Counted from the first letter of the stretch, positions 9,211 to 19,608 are shown. The stretch: DNA of 46,946 nucleotides from Candidatus Pacearchaeota archaeon (GCA_023136775.1 JAGLQO010000008.1:1-46946); one strand, 5' to 3'. Program-made: numbers and translations. The notes: a model not told the origin generated them from the letters alone.

Positions 9211-10677
9211 GCTAAACTTTTAACAAAATCGAACTACCTCACGGGATTACAATGTCCAAAACTCCTATGGATAACTAAAAATGACAAGCAAAGAATTCCA
9301 GAACCAGATAAAATGACCCAGAAAAAATTCTCAGATGGTCATATTCTTGGAGAATTAGCAAAGAAAGTTTTTCCAGAAGGACAAAATATCCCAGATGATA
9401 ATTTCATGGAAAACCTAAGAAATACTAAAAAGTTAATTGAAAAAAGAATTCCTTTATTTGAACCTGCTTTTATGATTGATGGATTATATTCTAGGGCAGA
9501 TGTTTTAGTGCCAGTTGGTGAAGATGAATGGAATATTATAGAGGTTAAAAGCGCAACAAAAGTAAAAGATATGAATTTACATGATGTTTCTTTTCAGAAG
9601 TATACTTATGAAAAAGCTGGTTTGAAAATTAGAAAATCTTTCTTAATGCATATCAATAATCAATATTGTTTGGATGAGACTATCGAGCCATCTGAATTAT
9701 TTACTCAAACAGATATTACAGAGAAAGTTAAAGAAATTTCCGAAGGGATTGAGCCTAGAGTTAAAGATATGATTGAAATTATTTCAGGACAAGAACCCGA
9801 ATTTTCTGTTAACGACATGCTTACTACAGAGTATGATAATATTTGCCTTGATGAGTTCATGAGCGAGTTACCTAATGATAATATTTTTGATTTTTATAGG
9901 ATGTTAAAAAAGAAAACTATTGAGTTGTATAAAGATGGATATAAACTTATGAGTGATGTTCCAGAAAGTGTTAAATTAAACGAAAAACAGCAAATTCAAA
10001 GAAGATTAGCAAATGATGGTGGAAAGCATATTAACAAGGTTGAAATTAATAATTTTCTTAGAAATTTAGAATATCCAATTTATTATTTGGATTTTGAAAC
10101 TATTAATCCAGCTTTACCTAAATTTAATAGGATGAAGCCCTACCAAAGAATTCCATTTCAGTTTTCTTTGCATATTCAAAATGAAGAAGGCGGGGAATGT
10201 GAACATATTTCTTTTTTAGCAGAGGGAACAGATGACACCCGTCCTAAATTTATGCAATCTCTAAAAGATAATCTTGGAGATAAGGGTAGTATTTTAGTTT
10301 ATAATCAAGGATTTGAAAAAGGAGTTATGAATGAGGGAGCTACCGCATTCCCAGAATTTAGGGAATGGTATGAAGAAAATATTTTACCTAGAATAAAAGA
10401 TCTTTGGGATGTTTTCAGGAACTTTTATTATTACGATCCAAAACAAAAAGGCTCGGCTTCAATCAAATATGTGTTACCAGTTTTGTCTGATTTAAGCTAT
10501 AAAGAGTTAGATATTAATAAGGGGGATTTAGCGAGTTATCAATATGAGCGAGTTACTTATGATCCCTTGATAAGTAATGAGGCTAAACAGAAAGTTAGAG
10601 ATGATTTGGAGAAATATTGCAAGTTGGACACTTTGGCTGAGGTTGAGATTGTTGGTGCATTGAGAAAGTTAAGTTAA
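9208..10677 (+). CDS. DUF2779-type protein: Cas4/RecB-like PD-(D/E)XK nuclease plus RNase H-like exonuclease
   Basis: LTKSNYLTGLQCPKLLW start, RADVLV..WNIIEVKS nuclease motif, YYLDFETINPALP exonuclease motif. Confidence 0.8.
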   Translation: MAKLLTKSNYLTGLQCPKLLWITKNDKQRIPEPDKMTQKKFSDGHILGELAKKVFPEGQNIPDDNFMENLRNTKKLIEKRIPLFEPAFMIDGLYSRADVLVPVGEDEWNIIEVKSATKVKDMNLHDVSFQKYTYEKAGLKIRKSFLMHINNQYCLDETIEPSELFTQTDITEKVKEISEGIEPRVKDMIEIISGQEPEFSVNDMLTTEYDNICLDEFMSELPNDNIFDFYRMLKKKTIELYKDGYKLMSDVPESVKLNEKQQIQRRLANDGGKHINKVEINNFLRNLEYPIYYLDFETINPALPKFNRMKPYQRIPFQFSLHIQNEEGGECEHISFLAEGTDDTRPKFMQSLKDNLGDKGSILVYNQGFEKGVMNEGATAFPEFREWYEENILPRIKDLWDVFRNFYYYDPKQKGSASIKYVLPVLSDLSYKELDINKGDLASYQYERVTYDPLISNEAKQKVRDDLEKYCKLDTLAEVEIVGALRKLS

Positions 10678-10734
10678 GTTATGTGGTAATAAGTTAAAAG
10701 TAATGTCTATAAAGTTAAATTACTGATAAAGGGT

Positions 10735-13074
10735 ATGGACAAGAAAAGTTTAACAGAAACTGATATTAAGACAAAATTTATTACTCCGGCTATTCTTGAT
10801 GCAAATTGGAACCTTCAAGATCAAATTAGAGAGGAGGTTTATTTTACTGATGGAAGAATTATCCAATATGATAAAACAATCAAGCGTGGAAAAGCAAAAA
10901 AAGCTGATTATATTTTATATCATAAATCGAATTTAGCTATTGCAGTAGTTGAAGCTAAGGATAATAATCATGAAGTTGGTGCTGGAATGCAACAGGCTAT
11001 TGATTATGGAGAAATTTTAGATATCCCTTTTATATTTTCTTCAAATGGAGATGGGTTTATTTTTCATAATAAATTAAAAGGAACTGAGGAAGAATTGGCT
11101 ATGGACGAATTTCCGAATCCTGATACGTTGTGGAAAATGTATTTAGAAGAAAAGGGATTGGGGGAGCAAGAACAAGATATTATAGAGACCGATTATCATT
11201 ATGAAGAGGGTGGGAAGGAGCCCAGATATTATCAAAGTATTGCGATAAATAGAACTATAGAAGCTATAGCAAAAGGAAGAAATCGAATTTTATTAGTTAT
11301 GGCTACTGGAACTGGTAAGACTTTTACTGCGTTTCAAATACTTTGGAGACTTTGGAAATCTAAAAAGAAAAAAAGAATATTGTATTTAGCTGATAGAAAC
11401 GTATTGATTGATCAAACTATGCAAAATGATTTTAAACCATTTTCTAAAGTTATGACTAAAGTTTCAAACAGAGAAGCTGACCCAGCATTTCAAGTTTATA
11501 TGGCATTATATCAAGGACTTACTGGAAATGAAGATGTAAAAAATATTTATAAGAATTTTTCTAAAGATTTTTTTGATTTAATTGTGGTTGATGAATGTCA
11601 TAGGGGGAGTGCGCGAGAAGATTCTAATTGGAGAGATATTTTGAAATATTTTGATTCTGCTACTCAAATTGGGATGACAGCTACTCCTAAGGAGACAAAA
11701 AAAGTTTCGAATATAGATTATTTTGGTGAACCGATTTATGAATATTCTTTAAAACAGGGAATTAATGACGGATTTTTGGCCCCTTATGAAGTTTTGAGAG
11801 TTTCGATTGATAAAGATGTTGAAGGATATATTCCTGAAAGAGGAAAGAAAGATTGGAGAACAAAGGAAGTTGTCCCTAAGGGAGAATATGGGTCGAAAGA
11901 TTATGATAAAACTTTGATTATTGATGAGAGAACAAAACTCGTAGCAAATAGAATTTCTGAATATTTGAAAAATACAGATAGGTTTTCCAAAACAATTGTA
12001 TTCTGTGTGGATATTGATCATGCAGAAAGGGTGAGGCGGGCGTTGGTTAATGAAAATTCTGATTTAGTTAAAAAAGATAACAGATATATAATGAAAATTA
12101 CTGGAGATGACAAGGAGGGTAAAAGGCAATTGGGTAATTTTATTGATCCATCCTCAAAATATCCCGTAATAGCTGTTACATCTAAATTAATGACTACTGG
12201 AGTTGATGCTCAGACTTGCAAATTGATTGTTTTAGATACAATAATTAATTCGATGACTGAATTTAAGCAAATTATTGGACGAGGAACAAGAGTTAGAACT
12301 GATTATGGAAAATATTCATTTACTATTATGGATTTTCGAAAAGCTACAAATAACTTTTATGATCCCGACTTTGACGGAATTCCAATTCAATCTGCTGAAT
12401 ATAAAGGAGGAAGTGTTGAACTTCCAAAAAATGAAGAAGATGCAGAGAATAAAGAAGGTGAAGTTATTTTGGAGTCTCCTGATATTGATATTAAGGAAGG
12501 TGGTAGTGAAGTTAAAAAATATCGTGTAAAAGATGTTGATGTAAAAATAATAAATGAAGTCGTTCAATATTATGATACCGCTGGGAATTTGATAACTGAT
12601 AATTTGAAAGATTTTACTAAGAAAAATATAGATAAAAAATATAGGTCATTGCAAGATTTTATTTCTAAGTGGAACATAGTTGACCAGAAAAATGTTTTAG
12701 TTGAAGAACTTTTAGAGGAAGGGCTTTTGCTTGGACCACTAAGGGAGCAAGTTAAAGACGGAAAACAATATGATCCGTTTGATTTAATATTACATGTGGC
12801 ATACGGTGAAAAGCCAATTTCAAGAAAAGAAAGGGCGAAGAAAGTTAAGAAAGATTCTTATTTTGATAAATATGGACAACAAGCTAGGGATGTCATCAAT
12901 GCTTTACTCGATAAATATTCTGATGAAGGACTTCGGAATTTAGAGAAAACTGAGGTTTTGAAAATTGCGCCATTAAATCAATATGGAAGTTTAACCGAAA
13001 TTGTGAAATTATTTGGTGGAGTTGTTGGATATAAAGAAATGCTTAAAGAGTTAGAAATGAAAATTTATGCTTGA
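10735..13074 (+). CDS. hsdR: type I restriction enzyme subunit R (HsdR)
   Basis: ADYILYHKSNLAIAVVEAK nuclease motif, ATGTGKTFTA Walker A, DECHRG DEAD-like box, GRGTRVR motif VI. Confidence 0.92.
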   Translation: MDKKSLTETDIKTKFITPAILDANWNLQDQIREEVYFTDGRIIQYDKTIKRGKAKKADYILYHKSNLAIAVVEAKDNNHEVGAGMQQAIDYGEILDIPFIFSSNGDGFIFHNKLKGTEEELAMDEFPNPDTLWKMYLEEKGLGEQEQDIIETDYHYEEGGKEPRYYQSIAINRTIEAIAKGRNRILLVMATGTGKTFTAFQILWRLWKSKKKKRILYLADRNVLIDQTMQNDFKPFSKVMTKVSNREADPAFQVYMALYQGLTGNEDVKNIYKNFSKDFFDLIVVDECHRGSAREDSNWRDILKYFDSATQIGMTATPKETKKVSNIDYFGEPIYEYSLKQGINDGFLAPYEVLRVSIDKDVEGYIPERGKKDWRTKEVVPKGEYGSKDYDKTLIIDERTKLVANRISEYLKNTDRFSKTIVFCVDIDHAERVRRALVNENSDLVKKDNRYIMKITGDDKEGKRQLGNFIDPSSKYPVIAVTSKLMTTGVDAQTCKLIVLDTIINSMTEFKQIIGRGTRVRTDYGKYSFTIMDFRKATNNFYDPDFDGIPIQSAEYKGGSVELPKNEEDAENKEGEVILESPDIDIKEGGSEVKKYRVKDVDVKIINEVVQYYDTAGNLITDNLKDFTKKNIDKKYRSLQDFISKWNIVDQKNVLVEELLEEGLLLGPLREQVKDGKQYDPFDLILHVAYGEKPISRKERAKKVKKDSYFDKYGQQARDVINALLDKYSDEGLRNLEKTEVLKIAPLNQYGSLTEIVKLFGGVVGYKEMLKELEMKIYA

Positions 13075-13077
13075 ACA

Positions 13078-13713
13078 TTAATGAGTTAAAAGGTTGACTA
13101 GCTTTGGAAATCTTATTTCATCTTTTGAATGATTTATTTTGAAATGTTCTTTTAGATACTCATATCCATTTTCGCTAAAGTCATCGTCAGCTGTAACAAA
13201 ATTAAATAAATGTTCTTCTTTGCTTTGATATTGCAATGCACTTGCGAGAACTTTGCAATCATCAATATTAGAAATTATATCGTTTATTTTTCTCACTAAT
13301 TCTTGATTAATTTCCCTAGGATTTATAATAATTTTATCTACTTCAATTTTAAGAAATTTCTCAACTCCCATTTCGAATGAAACTCTTTCTTTTGCCAAAA
13401 GTTCAGAGAGTTTTTTTATTTCTATATCTTTTACTTTAACATAAAGTTTTTTTGCACGAGGAGATTCTCTTCTGTTTAAATTTTCAGATAAATCATAATT
13501 TTTATCTTTTACTTTTTTCAGTACAGCATTGTGAATTCTCGATCTTTTTTCAAAAAGCTTTTCTAACTCATTCGCAACAAATCCGCATAGAATAATTTTT
13601 CCTTTAATACTCTCTACATAATCATAACAATCTTTAACAATCTTTTTAGAAGTATTATTTCTATTAACATAATTCACAACAATATTTGTATCAAGGAAAT
13701 TGTCAATTGTCAT
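13078..13713 (-). CDS. PIN-domain protein (putative RNase toxin)
   Basis: NFLDTNIVVNYV start, VANELEKL, DDCKVLASAL and FVTADDDF acidic PIN motifs. Confidence 0.7.
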   Translation of the reverse strand: MTIDNFLDTNIVVNYVNRNNTSKKIVKDCYDYVESIKGKIILCGFVANELEKLFEKRSRIHNAVLKKVKDKNYDLSENLNRRESPRAKKLYVKVKDIEIKKLSELLAKERVSFEMGVEKFLKIEVDKIIINPREINQELVRKINDIISNIDDCKVLASALQYQSKEEHLFNFVTADDDFSENGYEYLKEHFKINHSKDEIRFPKLVNLLTH

Positions 13714-13717
13714 ATTA

Positions 13718-14746
13718 TTAATACAAATCTTCCAAGATATTTCTTATCTCATTGATTTCTTTTGAAGTCTCCAAATTTACACTTTCTCCTAAACTGTTTA
13801 AATAGATAGAATAGATATTAGATAAAGATTCTTTCAAAGATATTTCTCTGGATTCAATCATATTCCCAATATAGAACCTTAAAATTTCACTTTGATCCTT
13901 GAATCTATTTAATTTTTTTATACTTTTATATGCACTATATGTTGCGAAATATTTCCATAGAGAATCAAATGTAATAATAACATCTCTTCTATAACTTTCT
14001 TCTTTCAAGTTTTCTAAATAAAATAATTTTCTAATTGTAGAATTAAATTTATCGAAATAATCAAACACATGAAATTCTTCATCTATTGGACAATTAATAT
14101 ATATATTATTCAAATTTTCAAGTATTTTCTCTTTATTCCATTTATCTTTAGTGTTGTCTATAAAATTATCACAATGGACATAGAATAAATCTCCGTACTT
14201 TTCATGCTGTTCTCTTTGAATAGTTATAGAAGATTTACCTTTTTTGTCTTCAATAGATTTGACTATTGAATTTTTAATTTGAATCTCGTGATCAAAATGA
14301 ATTTCTTTAAAATATTCTTTATCTGGCTCTGCTGCCATTAAAGGAATTATTCCGTATAGATACCAAATAGTTGGAAGATCTTTTAATTCACTAGAATCTT
14401 TTATTACGTCAACTGCAACTTTTGCAAATTCTGTTTTTGTTGGAATTTTTTTGTGTTCTTTGTATTGTTCTAAAATTAAATTATACAGAGCATTAAATTT
14501 TTTCTTTTCCTCTGTGCTAATTGGGATTTCAAAATAAGTTTCAGGATAAGATAATTGATACATTTTCTTCTTATCTGTAGAAATAATTTCCTTAACTTTC
14601 TTTTCATCTTTTAATTTTTGTAAGAATTTTTCTACAGTAGTCCAGTTGGAGCCGAGTTTAAATTTTAAGTCGGTAATGGTTAAAGGTTTATCTTCCAAAT
14701 ATTTGAGAATATCGCTTTCTATAACAATGGCAGTCTTCTTACTCAT
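13718..14746 (-). CDS. winged-HTH protein paired with the PIN gene
   Basis: LTITDLKFKLGSNWTTVEKFLQKLKDEKKVKEI wHTH; ends 4 nt before PIN gene start. Confidence 0.5.
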   Translation of the reverse strand: MSKKTAIVIESDILKYLEDKPLTITDLKFKLGSNWTTVEKFLQKLKDEKKVKEIISTDKKKMYQLSYPETYFEIPISTEEKKKFNALYNLILEQYKEHKKIPTKTEFAKVAVDVIKDSSELKDLPTIWYLYGIIPLMAAEPDKEYFKEIHFDHEIQIKNSIVKSIEDKKGKSSITIQREQHEKYGDLFYVHCDNFIDNTKDKWNKEKILENLNNIYINCPIDEEFHVFDYFDKFNSTIRKLFYLENLKEESYRRDVIITFDSLWKYFATYSAYKSIKKLNRFKDQSEILRFYIGNMIESREISLKESLSNIYSIYLNSLGESVNLETSKEINEIRNILEDLY

Positions 14747-14887
14747 AATAATAACTCACCATCTCCCATACTTAATTCTATTATTTTTGGTTTATAAATT
14801 TTTCTATAGTTCATAAGTTTGTGACCTCATATTCTTATTATGTGAACTACAACAATATTTATATAGTGCGTTGCGAATATATTTGAT

Positions 14888-15154
14888 ATGGTAAAAACAA
14901 CCGCGAGAAAAGTTTTCAAATTAGGCAGAATGAAACTGATGTTAGCTGGAGGAATATCTAGAACTGGAAGCCCCCATATTTATACTGGGCTAAAAGATAA
15001 AGCCGGAGTATCAGTCGGTGCCTCTATTGGTGGCAGGGGAAAAGAGGTTCATGTAAGTCACAATAAAAATAATAATCAAATAGGATTTAAACATAATTTA
15101 GATTCTGGGAAAACTACTCCTAAATTAAAATATAAAGGAAGGCGGATTTATTGA
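14888..15154 (+). CDS. hypothetical small basic protein
   Basis: 88-aa ORF one base before the next start. Confidence 0.5.
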   Translation: MVKTTARKVFKLGRMKLMLAGGISRTGSPHIYTGLKDKAGVSVGASIGGRGKEVHVSHNKNNNQIGFKHNLDSGKTTPKLKYKGRRIY

Positions 15155-15155
15155 G

Positions 15156-15449
15156 ATGGTAAAATACATAAAGAAAAAAATTAAATCTCTGGATGACGGA
15201 GATAGTGGAGTATTTGCAGATGGAACTAGATTTAGACTTGCAAATGTCCGAGCACATGAGAAGCATCAATTTGGTGGAACAACTGCAAAAAGAACTCTTG
15301 GTGGGATGATTGGCCGAACAAAAAGAATTGTGCAAGTGAGAACTGTTGCAAGAGGAGTTTATGGGAGATCAATTGTTGAAATAAAAAATAAAGATGGCTC
15401 GATAAATGAAAGAATGAGAAAGAAGGGGTATAAAAATAAAGGACGATGA
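15156..15449 (+). CDS. compact staphylococcal-nuclease-like protein, no signal peptide
   Basis: DGTRFRLANVRAHE (SNase R/E motif) and VYGRSIVEI (catalytic R); C-terminal INERMRKKGY. Confidence 0.65.
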   Translation: MVKYIKKKIKSLDDGDSGVFADGTRFRLANVRAHEKHQFGGTTAKRTLGGMIGRTKRIVQVRTVARGVYGRSIVEIKNKDGSINERMRKKGYKNKGR

Positions 15450-15811
15450 ATTACGAAGAACATTTTATTGCTAGCGCAATAGCAGGATTTTGTAGAAATG
15501 CGAGTTCTCAAAAACAAAGAAATAATATTATAGATCCAAAAGAATTATTATTATCAACTGGAGCATCAATTCTAGGGGGAATATTGCCAGATAAAATTGA
15601 ACCTGCAACAAATCCAAATCATAGAAATTTCGCACATAGTTGGATGACTTTTGGGTTGCTTAGTTTGGGAGAAAATATTTTACAAAAAAATGAAAATATT
15701 AATCCAAATTTTAAAAATTTATTATCTGATGTTTCTTTAGGATATAAGACTCATTTATTAATGGATGCAACAACACCTAAGGGATTACCTTTTATTGGGA
15801 GGATAAGTTAG
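15446..15811 (+). CDS. YdjM-like metal-dependent membrane hydrolase
   Basis: HFIASAIAG...GGILPDKIEP...NHRNFAHSW...GYKTHLLMDATTPKG. Confidence 0.65.
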   Translation: MNYEEHFIASAIAGFCRNASSQKQRNNIIDPKELLLSTGASILGGILPDKIEPATNPNHRNFAHSWMTFGLLSLGENILQKNENINPNFKNLLSDVSLGYKTHLLMDATTPKGLPFIGRIS

Positions 15812-15812
15812 A

Positions 15813-15977
15813 ATGGTTAATGTTAATCCAACTGGAGTTATATCTGGACCTGCTATGGCAGTTTTGGGCGGAATAGTTTTGGTCATTGCTCCCTGGTTTT
15901 CGAGTATTAATTTTTTCGCGAAATTATTAGTATCACTTATAGGTATAGGACTGATTTTCATAGGGAGTAAAAATTAA
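15813..15977 (+). CDS. small membrane protein
   Basis: 54-aa translation MVNVNPTGVISGPAMAVLGGIVLVIAPWFSS...FIGSKN. Confidence 0.5.
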   Translation: MVNVNPTGVISGPAMAVLGGIVLVIAPWFSSINFFAKLLVSLIGIGLIFIGSKN

Positions 15978-16053
15978 ATTACAGTAGATTAAAATGGCTT
16001 GCAAAATAACACATAAAAAAAATAAAAATGGGGGATTGTTAGAATAAAAGAAA

Positions 16054-16539
16054 ATGAAAAAGGAAGAAAAAATATTCTTATATGTGATAATTCCCTCATT
16101 TGTAATTTACTTTTTATTAGCTTGGATAAAGAAAGATTTGCTTATTAATTTCTCAAAGAACACTTTTTCTACATTATTAGTTTGGATGATGAGCATAACT
16201 ATTTCTCCCATGCTTCCTGGTATTCTTAATTCTGGAGGAGATGGCTTTGAGAAAGTTAGATGGAGTCATTTATTTCAAACAAAAGAGAAAGGGTTTTTAT
16301 TTTTTATGATAGATTTAATTTTAGTAGTGGGTGTCATTGCATTAATTAAAACCGGGCTAACAAAATTCTTTTCATTTGTTCCACTGTTTCTCATCCCTGT
16401 TAGCGTATCGTGGATTTTATTTTGCTACTTATATTATATGAAAATTAATAATTATAAATTTCCTCATTTTTATTTTTGGATTACTCTTGTCTTAATTTCT
16501 TTGAGTTCTATGGGAATTTATTTATTAGCATATAACTAA
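16054..16539 (+). CDS. multi-TM membrane protein
   Basis: Several hydrophobic segments. Confidence 0.55.
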   Translation: MKKEEKIFLYVIIPSFVIYFLLAWIKKDLLINFSKNTFSTLLVWMMSITISPMLPGILNSGGDGFEKVRWSHLFQTKEKGFLFFMIDLILVVGVIALIKTGLTKFFSFVPLFLIPVSVSWILFCYLYYMKINNYKFPHFYFWITLVLISLSSMGIYLLAYN

Positions 16540-16559
16540 ATCATGGGAGTAAAAATAAA

Positions 16560-16700
16560 ATGGTAACAACAGGCGAGAAACCAGGTAAAGGAACATATCA
16601 ATGTAAGAGTTGTGGGCAACGAGTAGTTTTGGATGACACAACAGATACAATGCCACCTTGTCCTAAATGTGAAAAGACAGAATTTCATAAAATAAATTAA
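16560..16700 (+). CDS. small zinc-ribbon protein
   Basis: MVTTGEKPGKGTYQCKSCGQRVVLDDTTDTMPPCPKCEKTEFHKIN (two CxxC). Confidence 0.65.
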   Translation: MVTTGEKPGKGTYQCKSCGQRVVLDDTTDTMPPCPKCEKTEFHKIN

Positions 16701-18004
16701 TTTTTAAATACTTCTCTCAAGACTGAATCCATTAATTTCTCACTATCTTTTTCATTTTCTTTCATTTTCTTTTCTAATAAATCACATAGTTTCATCAGCT
16801 CATCAACTTTAGCTACGATTCTTTTTTGTTCTGGGAATGGGGGAAGTGAAAAGGGAAAATTTCTAATAAGAGTTAAATTTAGATTTCCTTGGGAATGGCC
16901 TATTCCTAATGTATTCGTGGTAGAATGCGCTCTTCCTATTGGAGAATTTAACCAAATTGTTAAATAGTTTGTATCTATATAATTATTAAACATCTTAATT
17001 AATGCTATACTGACATATATGGCAAAATCAATATCTTTGTCTATAACTGCAGCTTCTCCAATCCCAGCCCCAACACGGGTTAAAAGAACATCTCTTAATT
17101 CTGCTTTTTTATTTGTAACGTACTTATTATAATCTTCTTTTGAGACGCATCTATAGATTTCTGGCATAAATTTAAATGGTTTAACATTTTTTGCAGATAA
17201 AAAAGGCATACCTTTTTCTGAGTAATTTGGAGTTAGGTGTGTTCCATCTGTAATTAATTTAGATATATTCCCTAGACGACACCAAACCCAACCCTTTGGC
17301 AACTCATAAGGAATCTCACTCTCCTCAATTTTAGACGATGGTTTTTCTTTTTTAATTTTCTTTTCTCTGATCAATTTTTCTTTTCCCCTTTTGATTTTTT
17401 CAAGAAGTATTTCTGCCGATTCATCATTTGTATCTTGCGAAACTAATTTCCCTGAAACTGCATCAGAAAGAATTGATTGCCTTAGTTTTTTTATTAGGGA
17501 TAGGTCATTTTCATTTTCCAATTCTTTAATTTCGTTTTTTATTGAATTAATTTTTTTTAGAATATTTTCTTGATCTTTAATTAAAGGTAAGGAAATTTTT
17601 AGAGGCAAAAATTTTTTTGCTTTAAGTTCGGTTTTTATTCCACCACCGATTTGAGAATTTACAATTTCTTTAAAAACTGCGCTCTTGAGGAACCACTTAA
17701 AATATTCAACATTAATTTTACTTTTATCAAATTCATATGAAGAATAATGAATAGTAGCTATAATGTCTTCATCTCCCTGGTAAATAGCCAGAGCTCCTTT
17801 TTCTATATTGATTCCAGAGATAACCAAATCCCCGTGCTTAATTAAAATCATATTAGTATTTGTCAACTTATCACTTAAGTGTATATTCCCTGAAAAATCT
17901 ATTTTATTTAATCTTTTTAATCCTAAATCATTTGCCTCAAATGGCTTATATCTATCTGGTCGCTCAATTAAAAAATCTGAAATTTTCACCTTCTGAAATT
18001 CCAT
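16697..18004 (-). CDS. hsdS: type I restriction specificity subunit S (HsdS)
   Basis: LPKGWVWCRLGNISKLITDGTH, LPPFPEQKRIVAKVDELMKLCDLLE; overlaps hsdM stop/start. Confidence 0.9.
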   Translation of the reverse strand: MEFQKVKISDFLIERPDRYKPFEANDLGLKRLNKIDFSGNIHLSDKLTNTNMILIKHGDLVISGINIEKGALAIYQGDEDIIATIHYSSYEFDKSKINVEYFKWFLKSAVFKEIVNSQIGGGIKTELKAKKFLPLKISLPLIKDQENILKKINSIKNEIKELENENDLSLIKKLRQSILSDAVSGKLVSQDTNDESAEILLEKIKRGKEKLIREKKIKKEKPSSKIEESEIPYELPKGWVWCRLGNISKLITDGTHLTPNYSEKGMPFLSAKNVKPFKFMPEIYRCVSKEDYNKYVTNKKAELRDVLLTRVGAGIGEAAVIDKDIDFAIYVSIALIKMFNNYIDTNYLTIWLNSPIGRAHSTTNTLGIGHSQGNLNLTLIRNFPFSLPPFPEQKRIVAKVDELMKLCDLLEKKMKENEKDSEKLMDSVLREVFKN

Positions 18005-19431
18005 TAAATAGCCCCCTTAATCTTCCCCAATAATTTAGAACTCTCAATAAAGCTCTTCTCTAACTTTTCTAAAATCTCACCAGAAGATAAAACTTCATCC
18101 TCTTCTCCCACATGAGGATTATTGATGTCTAAATTATAATTTCTCTTAACTATGTCTTCAAAAGAAACTTTCCAGGCATACTCATTTTCAACTCGATTAT
18201 TCCACCATTTTTTTTCTATATCAAATTCTTCAATTCTCATTGGCTTTGTTTTATTATAAGTTTTATACCCTTCTGGCAATTTATGTTCAAAATACCAAAT
18301 ATCTTTTGTTGGCTTTCCTTTAGTAAAAAATAATAAATTAGTTCTAATCCCAGTATAGGGACTAAAAACTCCGTTAGGGAGTCTGACAATTGTATGTAGA
18401 TTAAATTCTTTTAGTAATTTTTCTTTAATTCTGGTTTTAACACCTTCGCCAAATAAAAATCCGTCAGGAAGAACTAATCCACACCTTCCAGTATCTTTTA
18501 ATCGCTTCATAATTAGAGCCATAAATAAATCAGCAGTTTCACGAGTTTGAAATTCAGTTGGGAAATTTTTTTCTATTCCTAATTCTTCAGCTCCTCCAAA
18601 TGGGGGATTTGTAATAAAGCAATCAATAGCATCTCCTGCGTTGTAGTCTCGTAAAGGTTTCCCAAGAGAATTTCCATGTGTAATACTTGGCGTTTCAATT
18701 CCATGTAGAATTAAATTTGTTGTACAAAGTAAATGAGGTAGTGGTTTTTTTTCGGTTCCAAGGATAGATTTATTTTTTACTTCTCTGTCCTCAATACTTT
18801 TTACTTGTTTTTCTAAATGATCAGACGCACAGATTAGAAAGCCACCTGTTCCGCAGGCAGGATCCATAACTTTTTCTCCGAGTCTTGGATTTATCATATC
18901 CACAATAAACTGAGTAACTGGACGCGGTGTATAAAATTCACCAGAGCTTCCTGCATTTTGAAGTTCTTTTAGAATTGATTCGTAAATATCGTTAAACGTG
19001 TGTCTATCTTCTTTTGTTGCAAAATCAATTTCATTAATCTTATTTATTACTTGACGAATCAAAACTCCGTTTTTCATATAATTATAAGTATCCTCAAAAA
19101 CTCCACCAACTAATTGTGCCTTTCTGTCTTTTTTCGATTTTAATTTTTTTAATTCTGGAAACAACGAATTGTTAATAAAATCTGATAAATCTTCTCCTGT
19201 TATACCTTCAGAATTTAGAGCCCAATTTCTCCATTTTAGATTTTCTGGAATTACCGATTTGTATTCTTTGTTTTCGATTGCTGCTTGTGTTTCTGTGTCA
19301 CTATCCATTGCATCAAATACTTTTAGGAAAATCATCCAAACAATTTGAGAAATTCTTTGAGCATCTCCATCTACACCTTCATCACGACGCATAATATTCC
19401 TAATGGACTGGATAATATTTCCCACACTCAT
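18004..19431 (-). CDS. hsdM: type I DNA methyltransferase subunit M (HsdM)
   Basis: GEFYTPRPV, DPACGTGGFL, FITNPPFGG. Confidence 0.95.
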   Translation of the reverse strand: MSVGNIIQSIRNIMRRDEGVDGDAQRISQIVWMIFLKVFDAMDSDTETQAAIENKEYKSVIPENLKWRNWALNSEGITGEDLSDFINNSLFPELKKLKSKKDRKAQLVGGVFEDTYNYMKNGVLIRQVINKINEIDFATKEDRHTFNDIYESILKELQNAGSSGEFYTPRPVTQFIVDMINPRLGEKVMDPACGTGGFLICASDHLEKQVKSIEDREVKNKSILGTEKKPLPHLLCTTNLILHGIETPSITHGNSLGKPLRDYNAGDAIDCFITNPPFGGAEELGIEKNFPTEFQTRETADLFMALIMKRLKDTGRCGLVLPDGFLFGEGVKTRIKEKLLKEFNLHTIVRLPNGVFSPYTGIRTNLLFFTKGKPTKDIWYFEHKLPEGYKTYNKTKPMRIEEFDIEKKWWNNRVENEYAWKVSFEDIVKRNYNLDINNPHVGEEDEVLSSGEILEKLEKSFIESSKLLGKIKGAI

Positions 19432-19540
19432 ATAAAATTATTGTTAATAACCTTTATAACAATTTAGTTGTGAAGCTATCATTTAGTTCAATAGGAATAT
19501 TTAAGGGAGAATTTTGATAAAAGCCAAATCGGAATAAATC

Positions 19541-19608
19541 TTGGATAACGAAGTTATCCAAATAATAGAGCCAGTCCCCTCAATATACTCTATTATGCCG
19601 ACTGGCTC
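19541..19608. other. nested inverted repeats between the VirB4-like and hsdM genes
   Basis: ttggataac-gaa-gttatccaa (19541-19561); gagccagt (19568-19575)/actggctc (19601-19608); aatagag/ctctatt inside. Confidence 0.6.

Noticed and set aside
9208-10677. Stand-alone Cas4 as evidence of CRISPR
   Set aside because: Fused RNase H-like domain and LTKSNYLTGLQCP start fit the DUF2779 family, which is not CRISPR-specific.
11749-12567. ORFs overlapping hsdR (11749-12021, 12275-12529, 12316-12567)
   Set aside because: Overlap in other frames or strand with a confident hsdR; no independent signals.
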